Source of the DNA: Caldilineaceae bacterium
Lineage (GTDB): Bacteria; Chloroflexota; Anaerolineae; Caldilineales; Caldilineaceae
Length of the DNA: 64,000 nucleotides
Assembly (NCBI GenBank): GCA_020634755.1
Contig: JACKBC010000011.1
Coordinates: forward strand, 85,057 to 149,056
Reading direction: 5' to 3'
Positions within the stretch are counted from its first letter, which is position 1. Every line of letters begins with the position of its first letter. Below the pieces are notes generated by a model. It was not told where the DNA came from. It saw nothing but the letters and a program-made list of their open reading frames with translations, and did not search any database. This document shows, one piece after another, positions 17,383 to 27,500 of the stretch. The translations under genes and the position numbers were made by a program.

Positions 17383-18432
17383 ATGGATACGGTTTTAACC
17401 TTTTTACAACAGAATCGGACTCGGCTCAATCTCGCGCGTTTTGGGGCGGATGCGCCATTAACCAGTGTGATACTCACGCCGCGTTTTCAGGCATCCAGCC
17501 ACGTCGTCTTTTTGTTGATCAGCCAGCACAAGGCTACGCCGGTGCTGGTGGCCAAGACGCCGCGTTTGGTCAGCGCCACTGCCGCCATTAGCCGTGAAGC
17601 AGCCAATTTGCAGCGTGTGCAAGCATTGCGGCCCCAGGGCTTTGCCTCGATTCCGCAAGTGGTGGCCTATGAAGAGCATTGCGGCCGTCCGCTGCTGGTG
17701 GAGACCGCGTTGGTGGGTAAACCCATGGATCCGGCGCTCGTTCGTCAGCAGCGCAGCCAGTGCTGCACCGCCGTGGTAGATTGGCTGTTGGAGCTGCAAA
17801 CACCGGCCTGCGACCAGGTGGCCCATGCGGCGCCCATCGCTGATTGGTACGCCGGGCTGATTGCACAACCGCTCCGCTATTTGGCAGAACATTTTCCGCT
17901 GTCGGCAAGCGAGGAGCAACTGCTGCAAACCACCGCCGCCTTGGCAGAGCCGCTGCAAACAATGTCGTTGCCGCTGCCCTTTGAGCACGGGGATGTGAGT
18001 CATCCCAACCTCTTCTTGTTGCCAAATGGTTCGGCGGGCGTGGTGGATTGGGAATTGGCGTTACCGGTGGGATTGCCGGCCTGTGATCTCTTCTTCTTTC
18101 TCACGTATGCGGCATTTGCACATGCCGGTGCAGGCGAGCAAGGCGGTCATTTAGAGGCGTTTACAGAGGCATTTTGGGGTTCAACTCCGTGGACGAAAGC
18201 GTTCGTGCCGCGTTATGCCGCCGCTATGGGGCTGCCGCGAGAGTCCTTGACGCCACTCTTTGTTTTGACCTGGCTGCGTTATTTGGTGGGATTACTCTCG
18301 CGGCTGGCTGACGCCAATGGTCTTGCCGGGCGGTTTGATGATGAAACGGCCAACTGGCTGCGTCAAAACCGTTACTTTGCGCTATGGCAACACGCGGTCG
18401 AGCACGCCAACGAACTGACTTGGGCCGCATAG
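17383..18432 (+). CDS. APH-like phosphotransferase
   Basis: 349 aa, aminoglycoside-phosphotransferase/choline-kinase fold. The N-lobe has a VLVAKTPR strand with a candidate ATP-binding lysine. The C-lobe has FEHGDVSHPNLFLLPNG (catalytic Asp and Asn) and GVVDWELALPVGLPACDLFFF (metal-binding Asp, then the conserved D-L-F-F-F helix). It matches the kinase half of the 13167 fusion in motif order and in its W-E-A/L-A signature. It is unlikely to be an antibiotic resistance gene given its position inside a glycan locus. The small-molecule or glycan substrate is unknown. Confidence 0.78.
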   Translation: MDTVLTFLQQNRTRLNLARFGADAPLTSVILTPRFQASSHVVFLLISQHKATPVLVAKTPRLVSATAAISREAANLQRVQALRPQGFASIPQVVAYEEHCGRPLLVETALVGKPMDPALVRQQRSQCCTAVVDWLLELQTPACDQVAHAAPIADWYAGLIAQPLRYLAEHFPLSASEEQLLQTTAALAEPLQTMSLPLPFEHGDVSHPNLFLLPNGSAGVVDWELALPVGLPACDLFFFLTYAAFAHAGAGEQGGHLEAFTEAFWGSTPWTKAFVPRYAAAMGLPRESLTPLFVLTWLRYLVGLLSRLADANGLAGRFDDETANWLRQNRYFALWQHAVEHANELTWAA

Positions 18433-18433
18433 G

Positions 18434-18532
18434 TACATTATCAGTACACCGCAACGGTGTTGGCGCAATAAGCATTGGTCTGGTGTATTGAACTCGACGC
18501 TATCTCTTGCCATTGCGAACTACTGATTATTA
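18434..18532 (-). repeat. Repeat family 1, copy D (inverted)
   Basis: On the - strand it reads with CGCCAACACCGTTGCGGTGT followed by ACTGATAATG, and its other end is AATCAGTAGTTCGCAATGGC. It begins right after the APH-like stop codon. Just beyond it, TTATTAATACACCG occurs twice in tandem (about 18529-18558). Confidence 0.8.
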
Positions 18533-18607
18533 ATACACCGCTTATTAATACACCGCAATCGAATAGACTTTTGTGCTGAGCTTGCATCAGCCTTGGATGG
18601 AAAAGAA

Positions 18608-19402
18608 ATGAGAAATAGCATGTTTACCGTTGCCCTGATTGGCCCTGACGGCGCTGGCAAAACCACCGTGGGCCAATTGTTACACGATCGTCTGCCGGCG
18701 CCAGTACGTTATTTATACATGGGCGTGAGCACTGATTCCAGCAATGTCATGTTGCCCACAACGCGGCTGGTCCACAAACTCAAGCGCATGGCCGGCGGCA
18801 AGCCGGATGTGGCCGGTCCGCCCGATCCGAATCGCGTCAAGGTAAAGCCCAAAGGGTTGGTCAAGCGTTCGATTAGTGAAGTGCGGGCTGTCTTCCGGTT
18901 GGCCAATCGGGTAACCGAGGAATGGTATCGGCAGTGGCTCACTTGGCGCTACCAGCGTCAGGGCAATATTGTATTGTTTGATCGTCACTTTTTTACCGAC
19001 TATTTTGCCTATGATATTGTCGATAATGGGCAGCCGCGCACCTTTACACAGCGCATTCACGGCTTTATGCTCAATCACATTTATCCCAAGCCCGACATGA
19101 TCATCTATCTGGACGCGCCGGGCGCGGTGCTCTATGCGCGCAAGGGTGAAGGCAGTATCGAAGCATTGGAGCGACGGCGGCTAGACTATTTTCAAATAGG
19201 CGAGTATGTAAATTATTTTGCCGCCGTGGACGCCACGCAGCCGCTGGAAAAGGTGGTCGATGAGGTGACCAAGCTGATCTGGGACTTTTATCAGGAGCGC
19301 AAAACAAATGGCAAAAAGAGTGCCGGCGTAAAATCTAAGCCGCCAAAAACCGCGGGCGCGCCCATCTTGGCGGGTCAGGAGCAGGGAGAGCGCGCGCAAT
19401 GA
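18608..19402 (+). CDS. Thymidylate-kinase-like P-loop kinase
   Basis: 264 aa from the ATG at 18608; an in-frame TTG at 18593 and an ATG at 18620 are alternatives. P-loop VALIGPDGAGKTTVGQLL, DR motif LFDRHFFTDYFAYD, and IIYLDAPGAVLYARKGEGS followed by LERRRLDYFQI. It is related to the C-terminal half of the protein at 3910-5244. True thymidylate kinases are ~210 aa. The ~55-residue insert after the P-loop (basic, proline-rich) and the glycan context argue for a different acceptor. The stop overlaps the next start by 4 bp, so these genes are translationally coupled. Confidence 0.8.
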   Translation: MRNSMFTVALIGPDGAGKTTVGQLLHDRLPAPVRYLYMGVSTDSSNVMLPTTRLVHKLKRMAGGKPDVAGPPDPNRVKVKPKGLVKRSISEVRAVFRLANRVTEEWYRQWLTWRYQRQGNIVLFDRHFFTDYFAYDIVDNGQPRTFTQRIHGFMLNHIYPKPDMIIYLDAPGAVLYARKGEGSIEALERRRLDYFQIGEYVNYFAAVDATQPLEKVVDEVTKLIWDFYQERKTNGKKSAGVKSKPPKTAGAPILAGQEQGERAQ

Positions 19403-20628
19403 GTACGCAAAGCAACCGACCCACCATTCTGGTCACCGACACAAACCGGGGCAGCGCGATTTCGATTATCCGCTCGTTGGGCCGACGCGGCTGGCGCGTG
19501 ATCGCCGCCGATTCCACGCCGGACAGCTTGGGGTTTCGCTCCCGCTATGTGGGCGAAACGCTGCTCTATCCAGATGCCGAAAGTGAGCCGCGTGGTTTGG
19601 TCAACTGTCTGTTGGATGCAGTGCAAAGGTTCGGCGTGGATCTGGTGCTCCCCGTAACCGATGCGGTGATTTTGCCCCTTTCGGCTGAGCGCGCGCGTTT
19701 TGAGGGCATATGCAAGCTGGCGCTGCCCACGCCGGAAGCACTGGACGTGGTGACCAATAAGCTGAAGACGCTGGAACTGGCCCAAGAGCTCGATGTGCCG
19801 GCGCCCAAGACCAAGTTGGTTCATACCGTCAAGGAAGCGCTGGCATATGGTGCGGAATTGGGGTGGCCCATTGTGCTCAAGCCGCAGAACTCACGGCTCT
19901 ATCGCGACCAGGCGGCCATTGAATCGTTTACGGTCTGTTATGCCGAAAATGAAGAGCAGCTCGCTCGCCAAATGGCCCGTTTTGAGGGTCGTTGCCCCGT
20001 GCTGTTGCAGGAGTATTACACGGGAAGCGGCCAAGGGGTTGAATTATTAATGCATGAGGGGCGACCACTGGCGGCATTTCAGCACAAGCGGCTGCGCGAG
20101 GTGCCCATTAACGGCGGCGCTAGCGCATTTCGGGAAAGTGTGGCGTTGGACCCCGCGCTTTATGCCCACTCGGTGCGGCTGTTAGAAGCGCTCAAGTGGA
20201 CCGGGTTGGCCATGGTGGAATTTAAGGTGGGTGCACAGGGCCCGAAGCTCATGGAGATCAACGGCCGTGTCTGGGGTTCGCTGCCGCTGGCCGTGCGTAG
20301 CGGCATGGACTTTCCGGCGGGACTGGTGGATCTATATCTGCAAGGACCGCCCCCGGCCACAACACCGGTCAACACAGATTATAAAGTGGGCGTGCGCGCT
20401 CGCAACCTGGAACTGGACATTGTGTGGATTGCTTCCGTCTTACAGGGCAAGCAGCGTTATCCGTTCTTGAAGATGCCCAAGCGATATGAAGCCGTGACGG
20501 CATTCTTTGAGTTGTTCCATCCAGCCTATAAATTCGATATCCTTTCGCGTAGCGATTTGATGCCTGGTCTGGCGGAAATTCCCAAGATCACGCGCAAGCT
20601 GGTGGCCAAGTTCAAGGATGCAGCATGA
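19399..20628 (+). CDS. ATP-grasp ligase
   Basis: 409 aa. N-terminal Rossmann-like pre-grasp region (ILVTDTNRGSAISIIRSLGR), then the ATP-grasp fold: GWPIVLKPQNS (ATP-binding lysine), LLQEYYTGSGQGVELL, and the magnesium-binding LMEINGRVWGSLPLA. Proteins of this type (CarB/PurK-like, often in glycan loci) join a carboxylate to an amine or thiol with ATP. The ATGA overlap with both the kinase upstream and the deacetylase downstream indicates a single translationally coupled unit. The substrate may be an amino acid attached to a sugar (inference). Confidence 0.85.
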   Translation: MSTQSNRPTILVTDTNRGSAISIIRSLGRRGWRVIAADSTPDSLGFRSRYVGETLLYPDAESEPRGLVNCLLDAVQRFGVDLVLPVTDAVILPLSAERARFEGICKLALPTPEALDVVTNKLKTLELAQELDVPAPKTKLVHTVKEALAYGAELGWPIVLKPQNSRLYRDQAAIESFTVCYAENEEQLARQMARFEGRCPVLLQEYYTGSGQGVELLMHEGRPLAAFQHKRLREVPINGGASAFRESVALDPALYAHSVRLLEALKWTGLAMVEFKVGAQGPKLMEINGRVWGSLPLAVRSGMDFPAGLVDLYLQGPPPATTPVNTDYKVGVRARNLELDIVWIASVLQGKQRYPFLKMPKRYEAVTAFFELFHPAYKFDILSRSDLMPGLAEIPKITRKLVAKFKDAA

Positions 20629-21581
20629 TGAAGAAGGAAGTGACCAGCCTGCTAGCTCGCAATCCGCTGGTATCTGGCTTGATGACGCAGCTAACGCGTC
20701 TGGACCGGACCGGGGCAAATCAACTGCGCATATTCACCTATCATCGCTTGGGAGAGCCGGCGGTATTCGAGGCACAGATGCGCTATCTGGCCCAGAATTA
20801 TTATGTGGCTTCTATGCATGAACTCCTGCAGGTGCATGCGGGTGGACACACATTGCCGCCCCGGGCCGTTATGGTGACGTTTGATGATGCTTATCAAGAT
20901 TTTGCGGAGGTGGCGTGGCCGATTATGCAGCGCTATAGCATGCCGGCCGCTGTCTTTGTCGCTACGGGCTTTCCAGATCAGCCAGGGCGCGTCTTCTGGT
21001 GGGATCGGCTAGAAGCGGCGGCGACACAGACTGAACGTCGCGACGAATTATCGACGCCGGTGGGGGATTTGCCATTGGCCGTACCCTCACAGCGTTTGAA
21101 TGCGTATAAAAAGCTGCGAGATTATGTCAAAATGTTGCCACACGAAGTGGCGATGGCTTATGTCAACCAGTTTTGTGAGGAGCTAGGCAACCCGTCGGTG
21201 GTCAACGATGTGTTGGGGTGGGATGAGTTGCGACGATTGGCCCGTGAGGGTGTGACATTTGGTGCACATACGCAAACCCATCCGCTGATGAATCGCATTC
21301 CAGTGGGCGAAGCCGTTGCCGAAGCGGTCTCTTCGCAGCAAGACTTGGCGCGAGAGATTGGTTCGGTGCTCCCCATCTTTGCCTATCCCAATGGCTCTTT
21401 TAGCCAGGAAGTGGTAGACGGGCTGCGGGCAGAAGGCTTTGAAATGGCCTTTACCACTGGACCAGGCGCAAATCAGCTGCCGCATACAGATTGGCTGCGG
21501 TTGCGCCGCAATAACATTAGTCCCAAGTCTAACCTGACCATGTTGCAGGCTCGATTGTTGCAATCTGCCACAATTTTGTAA
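20625..21581 (+). CDS. Polysaccharide deacetylase (CE4 NodB fold)
   Basis: 318 aa. The NodB motifs are visible: VMVTFDDAYQDF (catalytic Asp and metal-binding Asp), GVTFGAHTQTHPLMNR (H-x3-H metal site) and FAYPNGSFSQ. An internal region of ~90 residues between motifs 1 and 2 is longer than in minimal CE4 enzymes. No signal peptide is evident, so it may act in the cytoplasm or as a membrane-proximal protein on N-acetylated sugars. It overlaps the ATP-grasp gene by 4 bp. Deacetylation followed by acylation or ligation on the free amine would be a coherent pair of steps (inference). Confidence 0.9.
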   Translation: MMKKEVTSLLARNPLVSGLMTQLTRLDRTGANQLRIFTYHRLGEPAVFEAQMRYLAQNYYVASMHELLQVHAGGHTLPPRAVMVTFDDAYQDFAEVAWPIMQRYSMPAAVFVATGFPDQPGRVFWWDRLEAAATQTERRDELSTPVGDLPLAVPSQRLNAYKKLRDYVKMLPHEVAMAYVNQFCEELGNPSVVNDVLGWDELRRLAREGVTFGAHTQTHPLMNRIPVGEAVAEAVSSQQDLAREIGSVLPIFAYPNGSFSQEVVDGLRAEGFEMAFTTGPGANQLPHTDWLRLRRNNISPKSNLTMLQARLLQSATIL

Positions 21582-21813
21582 ATCAACTGACGCAGCGCTT
21601 ATTCTGGATATTTTCCAAATTTTATAAGATTTGCGTAGGTTCTTGTAAAACGTCTGCCTCCCCTCTTAAATCCTTTCCCATGTGGTAGAGAGGGCTTTGG
21701 ATTCGCCAGTGCTGAACGCACGTTGGCGAATGAAAGACTTCCTTTCTATGTCAAATCCTGCGGAGCAGGCGGCATGGTCAGAGGAAAAGGGCGAGGCCTG
21801 AAAAGAGTTTGAA

Positions 21814-23064
21814 ATGAAGATCCTGTATATTATTCCGACCTTTCAGCATCCCAAGGTGCGCGGCTCGGACCGCCACTATCACTTTGTGCGCGAGTTGGCG
21901 CAGCGTCACCGCATTACGCTGCTGTCGCTCCAACGGGTGGACCAGATTGCGCCAGAAGCGGTACAAGAGATTAGCGCCTGGGTGGATGAGTTGATCACGT
22001 TCAAAGTTGAGCGGAGCGCGGCGACGGGCGTGACTCAACTGTTGACAAAAGTACCGGTGGTCGGCAAAACCGTGGCGGAACAAAAGGCCGTGCGCGACAG
22101 TGTAGAGCAAATGCGGCGCACTTTCCGCCAGTTGGCCCGTGAAGGTAATTTTGACCTGGTTTTGTTCCACGGCAAAGATTGTTATCCGGTGATAGATGGC
22201 TGGCGCGATCTGCCCATTGTCATCGATTTTTGTGACGCCACATCATTACGTGTGCGCACCAAAATGCTCCATGTGTCGCTGCCGCAAAAAGCGTTATTGG
22301 GGCTGCGTTACCGGCAGGTTCGCAGCGTGGAAAAGAAGATGATCCAGGCCACGCCTCATCTGGCCTTTATTTCACAGCGCGATCGTACGGCCGTGCTGGG
22401 CGATAATAGCCACGCAGCTGTGATACCCAATGGCATTGACCTGGACTACTGGACACGGCGAACGCATAGCCCAGAGCCAAAGACGCTGATTTTTACCGGC
22501 GTGATGGACTATTCGCCCAACGAGGATGCGGCTCTCCATTTAATTGACAACATTTTGCCCCACCTGCGTAAAGAAGTGCCTGATGTGCGCGTGTTGATTG
22601 CTGGGCGCAGTCCCACACCCGCTTTGCAGGAGCGAGCGCGCCTGCACAAAGAGGTGGTGGTCACTGGCTTTGTGGAAGATATGCGCGACTATCTGGAGCA
22701 GGCGGCTGTCTTTGTGGCTCCGTTGCGTTACGCATCTGGCATGCAGAACAAGTTGCAAGAGGCGTTGGCCATGCAGGTGCCCGTGGTAACTACGTCGGTA
22801 GCGGCCAATGGTCTACGTGTGAAAGATGGTCAAAAGCTGCCGCTCTATGTGGCGGATGCGCCGGAATCCTTTGCGCAGCGCGTGGTGGAGTTGCTGAATC
22901 GGCCGGATGAACAGACGCGGCTGGCCACAGAGGGTCGCCAATATGCAGAGGCCCACTTTAGCTGGACGCGTAGCGCTACACAGCTGGAAGAAATGTGTAT
23001 ACGGGCAGCAGGCTATGGTTCGTTTTCACCGGCCAGCGGCGCCTTGCTGCCGACTACAAGTTAA
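21814..23064 (+). CDS. Glycosyltransferase family 4 (Stp1-like)
   Basis: 416 aa. N-terminal MKILYIIPTFQHPKVRGSDRH and the later VVIDFCDATSLR segment are typical of the sugar transferases found in EPS and PEP-CTERM loci. The donor-binding half has LIFTGVMDYSPNEDAALHL, VTGFVEDMRDYLEQAAVFVA and the acidic KLQEALAMQVPVVTT motif (single conserved E of the E-x7-E). It would add a sugar in the cytoplasm. It is the last recognised gene of the + strand glycan locus and is separated from the deacetylase by a 232-bp gap. Confidence 0.92.
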   Translation: MKILYIIPTFQHPKVRGSDRHYHFVRELAQRHRITLLSLQRVDQIAPEAVQEISAWVDELITFKVERSAATGVTQLLTKVPVVGKTVAEQKAVRDSVEQMRRTFRQLAREGNFDLVLFHGKDCYPVIDGWRDLPIVIDFCDATSLRVRTKMLHVSLPQKALLGLRYRQVRSVEKKMIQATPHLAFISQRDRTAVLGDNSHAAVIPNGIDLDYWTRRTHSPEPKTLIFTGVMDYSPNEDAALHLIDNILPHLRKEVPDVRVLIAGRSPTPALQERARLHKEVVVTGFVEDMRDYLEQAAVFVAPLRYASGMQNKLQEALAMQVPVVTTSVAANGLRVKDGQKLPLYVADAPESFAQRVVELLNRPDEQTRLATEGRQYAEAHFSWTRSATQLEEMCIRAAGYGSFSPASGALLPTTS

Positions 23065-23494
23065 AAACCTTTTCCCCAGCGTAAGTTGTGTGTTTTCAAA
23101 AGTCTCGACCCTGTTGCCCGAATTTTTAGCGACAAGGCTGCCTTCGTTGCTGCACATATTAGGCCATGTTGACATGTAGGAGAGAACAGTAAAGTTATAC
23201 TGTACATATCAACATCGCCCAGGTAGTTCGTTTTTGGCCCGCGTTGTTTTGTGGTTAGAACCTATCCGTAAATTCAGGTGTGAATGCTGTGTTATCTCCG
23301 CGAGAGCGGTTTGGCGTAAAGAGGTAACGGATAGATACGTCATGCTGTCGTGCATATATATTAGAACTGAAGTGTATATGCAAGGTAGCTGCGAGCCCAT
23401 AAACTGCGTGGATATGTACAGTAACCGTGCTTCATAGTTCTGCGGCGTAGTTTGCGGTTTGTTGTACGCGTGAAGAAGCATAAGAAGGTTCAAA
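23065..23494. other. Intergenic region
   Basis: 430 bp without a supportable gene. It contains a family 3 repeat (23255-23338). The rest is AT-richer sequence with short open frames that lack codon structure. AAGAAGG just before 23495 is the ribosome-binding site of the next gene. Confidence 0.5.
23255..23338 (+). repeat. Repeat family 3 copy
   Basis: Starts TTAGAACCTATCCGTAAATT and contains GAGAGCGGTTTGGCGTAAAG, ending GTAACGGATAGATAC. The right end has diverged from ATTTACGGACAGACA but still inversely matches the left arm (CTATCCGT and ACGGATAG). Confidence 0.75.
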
Positions 23495-24268
23495 GTGAGT
23501 ACAAAGAGTCTTTTGGTGGAAAATGAGCGGCGTCCAGGTATTTGGGCTCGGCTCATTGAGTTTGGCAAGCAAACTGTTGCAGATGGCGTAGAGGCTTGGC
23601 AGTTGCCCAAGGCAGCTGTAATAGCCATTATAATCATACCGATCTTGGTGGCGGCTAGTGGTTTCGGCTTTGCCTTGTTGGGTAAACAAGCATATAAATG
23701 GTATATACAGGAGGATGGTTTTGCTGAGAACGTGCAGGTGGTACTTCTGTTTTGCACGTTCCTCATGGCGATGGCGGTAACGTATCGAGAATGGTTTAAG
23801 GGCACGCGCTGGGTGGCTCTTATGTATGCGCTGCTCTGCTGTGGCTTTATATTCCTGATTGGTGAAGAATTGACCTGGGGTCAACGTATTTTCAAATGGA
23901 GCACCACAGCCACGTTTGCCGCCATTAATAAACAACATGAGACGAACTTACATAATATTGAAAGTGTGGAGCAGGTGTTCAAGTGGGTACAGCTTTTGGT
24001 GGGGGCGTATGGGTTTTTGCTGCCGCTTGTGATCTTCAAATGGCAGTTGCCGGCATGGCTCAAAAAAGAGCTACCGGCGTTTATCCCACATCCCACCTTG
24101 ATACCTGCATTTGCCGCTCTGTTTATGTGGCGGCTGTATCGTAATCTGCTGCCGGCGCCCAAAGATTTTTACTTCTTCGTATCTGAATACAATGAAGTGC
24201 TTGAGTTAACGCTGGCTGTGGGTCTGTTTTTGTTTCTAGTTTTTCAGTTGCGACGTAAACGCGTATAA
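23495..24268 (+). CDS. Polytopic membrane protein of unknown function
   Basis: 257 aa, GTG start preceded by AAGAAGG. It has about six predicted membrane helices. Two polar blocks stand out between them: GEELTWGQRIFKW after helix 3, and NKQHETNLHNIESVE in the following loop. I recall the E-E-h-S/T-W-G-Q-R and E-x-N-L-H-N blocks from a widespread but uncharacterised membrane protein family. The conserved acidic, tryptophan, histidine and asparagine residues suggest a catalytic or ligand-binding site at the membrane face. No function can be assigned. It lies between the glycan locus and the surface-protein locus. Confidence 0.7.
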   Translation: MSTKSLLVENERRPGIWARLIEFGKQTVADGVEAWQLPKAAVIAIIIIPILVAASGFGFALLGKQAYKWYIQEDGFAENVQVVLLFCTFLMAMAVTYREWFKGTRWVALMYALLCCGFIFLIGEELTWGQRIFKWSTTATFAAINKQHETNLHNIESVEQVFKWVQLLVGAYGFLLPLVIFKWQLPAWLKKELPAFIPHPTLIPAFAALFMWRLYRNLLPAPKDFYFFVSEYNEVLELTLAVGLFLFLVFQLRRKRV

Positions 24269-24290
24269 TGTCCTATTTGTAAACTCCGTG

Positions 24291-24365
24291 ACTTATGCAG
24301 TAGACGCTGGCTGAGTTTGTCTAAGCCAACCGTTTCGCCCTGAGTCCGTCGAAGGGTGCATAAGT
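24291..24365 (+). repeat. Repeat family 2-like element
   Basis: Perfect 9-bp terminal inverted repeat ACTTATGCA / TGCATAAGT enclosing ~57 bp. The interior differs from other family members, so assignment rests on the ends. Confidence 0.55.
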
Positions 24366-24391
24366 TGTAAGAAGTTTAGTTCCTGATTTAA

Positions 24392-24428
24392 CCTCTTACC
24401 GCCGCGCAAAAAAAAGGCGGTGTAGAGG
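24392..24428. terminator. Hairpin in the 24269-24589 gap
   Basis: CCTCTTACCGCC pairs with GGCGGTGTAGAGG (one bulge) around a loop containing an A8 run. It is about 125 bp downstream of the membrane protein stop. No U-tract follows on the + strand. The remainder of this 321-bp gap, apart from the repeat at 24291, shows nothing but the GAGGAG ribosome-binding site before 24590. Confidence 0.4.
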
Positions 24429-24589
24429 GTCGTGCATTCCCAAAAAATTCGCCAATGTGCAAAAGCCAAACATTCTTGTAAAAGAGGGGAGCATCAACAG
24501 CATAGCTGTGAATTTCGTGTTATATGGCTACACGTATAAAGTTTGGTTTTACAGGGCGAACAGGTTGAATAGTTTAGAGGAGATCTTAG

Positions 24590-27500
24590 ATGCATCAAAC
24601 AAAGCAAGCAGTTAGTGCAACCAGTCGTACGTCGGTTGCCCGTCGATTTATCTTGAGCACATGTACTGGCTTGATGCTTATGTTCACATTGTGGCTCATG
24701 GTCAGCGCCGAAAGTACGCCGCTGAGCGTAGCCGGTTATCTCGACTTTTCGTATCAGGGGTGGGATGGCCCTGGCTCTCCCACCGGCGAAAAACAGGAGA
24801 GCAAGCTCTGGTGGAACGATGGTTTCTGGTGGGGCTCGTTATTTAATTCATCCACCGATACTTTTCACATCTACCGGCTCAACTGGGGAACCCAAACTTG
24901 GGAAGATTGGGGTGTGGAGCTGGACGACCGCATTGATTCCAAGGCCGATGTGCTGTGGGATGATACGGCCAAAAAGCTTTATGTGGCCTCGCACGTGGCT
25001 GTTCTATCCGACGGCGAAGGCGTGAAAACAGAGGCCAACTGGGCCCGTTTCTATCGCTATAGCTACGACGCCACGCTGCAAACGTATACCCTAGATGCTG
25101 GCTTTCCGGTCACCATCAACGAGGATAAGACCGAATCATTGGTGATGGCCAAAGGCTCTACCGGTCGTTTGTGGGTTACCTATGTATCGCGCGGCGACAC
25201 GCCCAAAGCCAGCGCGGATTACCGCGTCTTTGTCAACTCGTCTGCTGATGATGGCGCTACCTGGGGTACACCGATTGTCCCCACGCTGAACGTAACGGAC
25301 ACCGCCATTCACGTGAACCGTGGCGACAGTTCAGCCATTGTGGCCGTTAAGGATCAGGTGGCATTGATGTGGAACAACTCAATTAGCCACACGAATCAGA
25401 CGCTGCACTTTGCCCTTCATTCCGCTGGCGTGGCAACGGGCAACTGGACGCACCAACAGGTTGCCGTACCGGAAGGCGCCGACGACCATATTTCGGTCAA
25501 GTCGTTGCAATCTACAGTCGATGGCAAAGTCTTCGCCGCGATCAAGACCGATGCTGTGACTTCAGATCCATTTTTACCCGAACAGCCGCTAATCACCATG
25601 TTTGGCATCGACATTAATAGTGGCGCCAAAATTATGCGGCGGTATAGCGCCAACCGCGATAAAGATGCGCGTCCCATGTTGATGATCGATGTGGGTGACC
25701 AAGCGAATGCCGGTGACGATAAAGTCTATGTTTTTGTATCCGGTAAAGAATCCGGCAGCAAGATTTGCTATAAGGTGCTGGATATTAAAACGCCGATTAC
25801 GGATATGGGAACATTCACTAAGAAAAATTGTGGTGTAAGCTTTATTGAGGATCTGGCTTATGACAGCTTCAACAACGCCACCTCCATGAAAACGCCCGCC
25901 AGCGAGGTTACCGGTCTGGTCGTAATGGCCACCGATGAGGTGACGTCCACCGGGAGCATAACGGGACCGGTACGCGGCCCCAAATTGGTCTATGCCCACG
26001 ACGTAATGGGCGATCCATCCCCCGTGGTGACCTCGCGCTATCCGACGCCGACGGCTTCTGACATTGCGCTGACCGCCGTGGTCACCGCGACTTTTAGCAA
26101 GCACATGGTGGCCGCTACGTTTAACCAAACCACGTTTGCCGTGGAAGATGAGAGCAACACGCTGGTGCCCGGCGCCTATGACTATGATGCCGGCAGCCGC
26201 ACGATCTACTTTACGCCGGATGCGCCGCTGCGGGCGCTGATGACCTACACGGTCAAATTAACCAACGGTATTAAAGACGACAGCAACCAAGGGCTCAACC
26301 AGGGCTTTGAGGCTGGGCCGCAGGTTGAAGAGTGGAGCTTTAGAACGGAACCGCCGTCGGTGCGCTTTACCGAAGCAAGCTACAGCGCCAATGAGCTAGA
26401 TGGCTCTGTGCTGGTGACGGCCAGCTTGAATTCGGCTTTGGCCGTTTCAACCACCGTGCAGGTAGATACGAGCGACAACACAGCCACTGCGGGCAGCGGT
26501 GACTACACAGCCACCAGCACCACTTTGACCTTTAACCCGGGTGAAATGGTCAAGGGCGTCGCCATTCCGATTAATAATGATGCCGCGCTGGAAGGCAACG
26601 AAACCTTTACCGTAACGCTGAGTTCGCCCACCAACGTCATGCTGGGTGAGCCATCTGCCGCTTCCGTCATTATTATTGATGACGATGTAACCTCGGTGCA
26701 GTTTAATCCGAGCAGCGTCACCGTCAATGAAGATGCCGGCCAGGCCACGCTCAACGTCTCGCTGAGCAAGGCAGCTCCGTTCACCGTTACGGTGGACTAT
26801 GCGTCCAGCGATGGTACAGCCGTAGCGGGCAGCGATTATACCGCTGTCAACAATACGCTGACCTTTACGCCTGGCGTCACCAGCCGTTCGTTTACCGTGC
26901 CCATTATTGATGACACGGCAAATGAAGTTGCGGAAACGATTAATTTGGCGCTGAGCAACGCCACGCCCGCCAGCGTCACCATTAGCTCGCTGGGTGGCAC
27001 GGCTCTGGTGACCGTTGAGGATAACGATACGACACCGACCGTCAAGTTCAGTGCAAGTGAATACAGCGTTCGAGAAAATGGCGGTTCGGCGGAGATCACC
27101 GTTCTGTTGAGCAGCAGCTCAGCCCTGCCTGTCACCGTGCAATATGCCACTTCCAATGGCGTGGCCCTGGCCGGCAGCGATTATACGGCGGCGTCTGGCA
27201 CGTTGACCTTTGCTGCCGGGGAAACCAGCGAGACCTTTACGGTCGCTATTACCGACGACTCGGTCGGTGAAACGGATGAGCCGTTGAACCTGAAGCTGAG
27301 CAGCCCTCAGAATGCTACATTGTCCACGCCCAATACGGCGCAGCTGACCATTGTAGATGACGATGCTGCACCCACTGTACAGTTTTCGGCGCCCACCTTC
27401 ACGCGTGGTGAAGGCGGCAGCGAGGCCACCATCGAAGTGACGCTGAGTGGTCCCTCTGGCCAACTCGTTTCGGTTGATTACGCCACCAGCGATGGTACGG

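Noticed and set aside
17383..18432. Antibiotic-resistance aminoglycoside phosphotransferase
   Set aside because: Only the general kinase fold is shared. The glycan-locus context and a paralogous fusion nearby argue for envelope metabolism.
18608..19402. Housekeeping thymidylate kinase (tmk)
   Set aside because: Too long, with a large basic insert after the P-loop, a coupled ATP-grasp/deacetylase context and a fused paralogue in the same locus.
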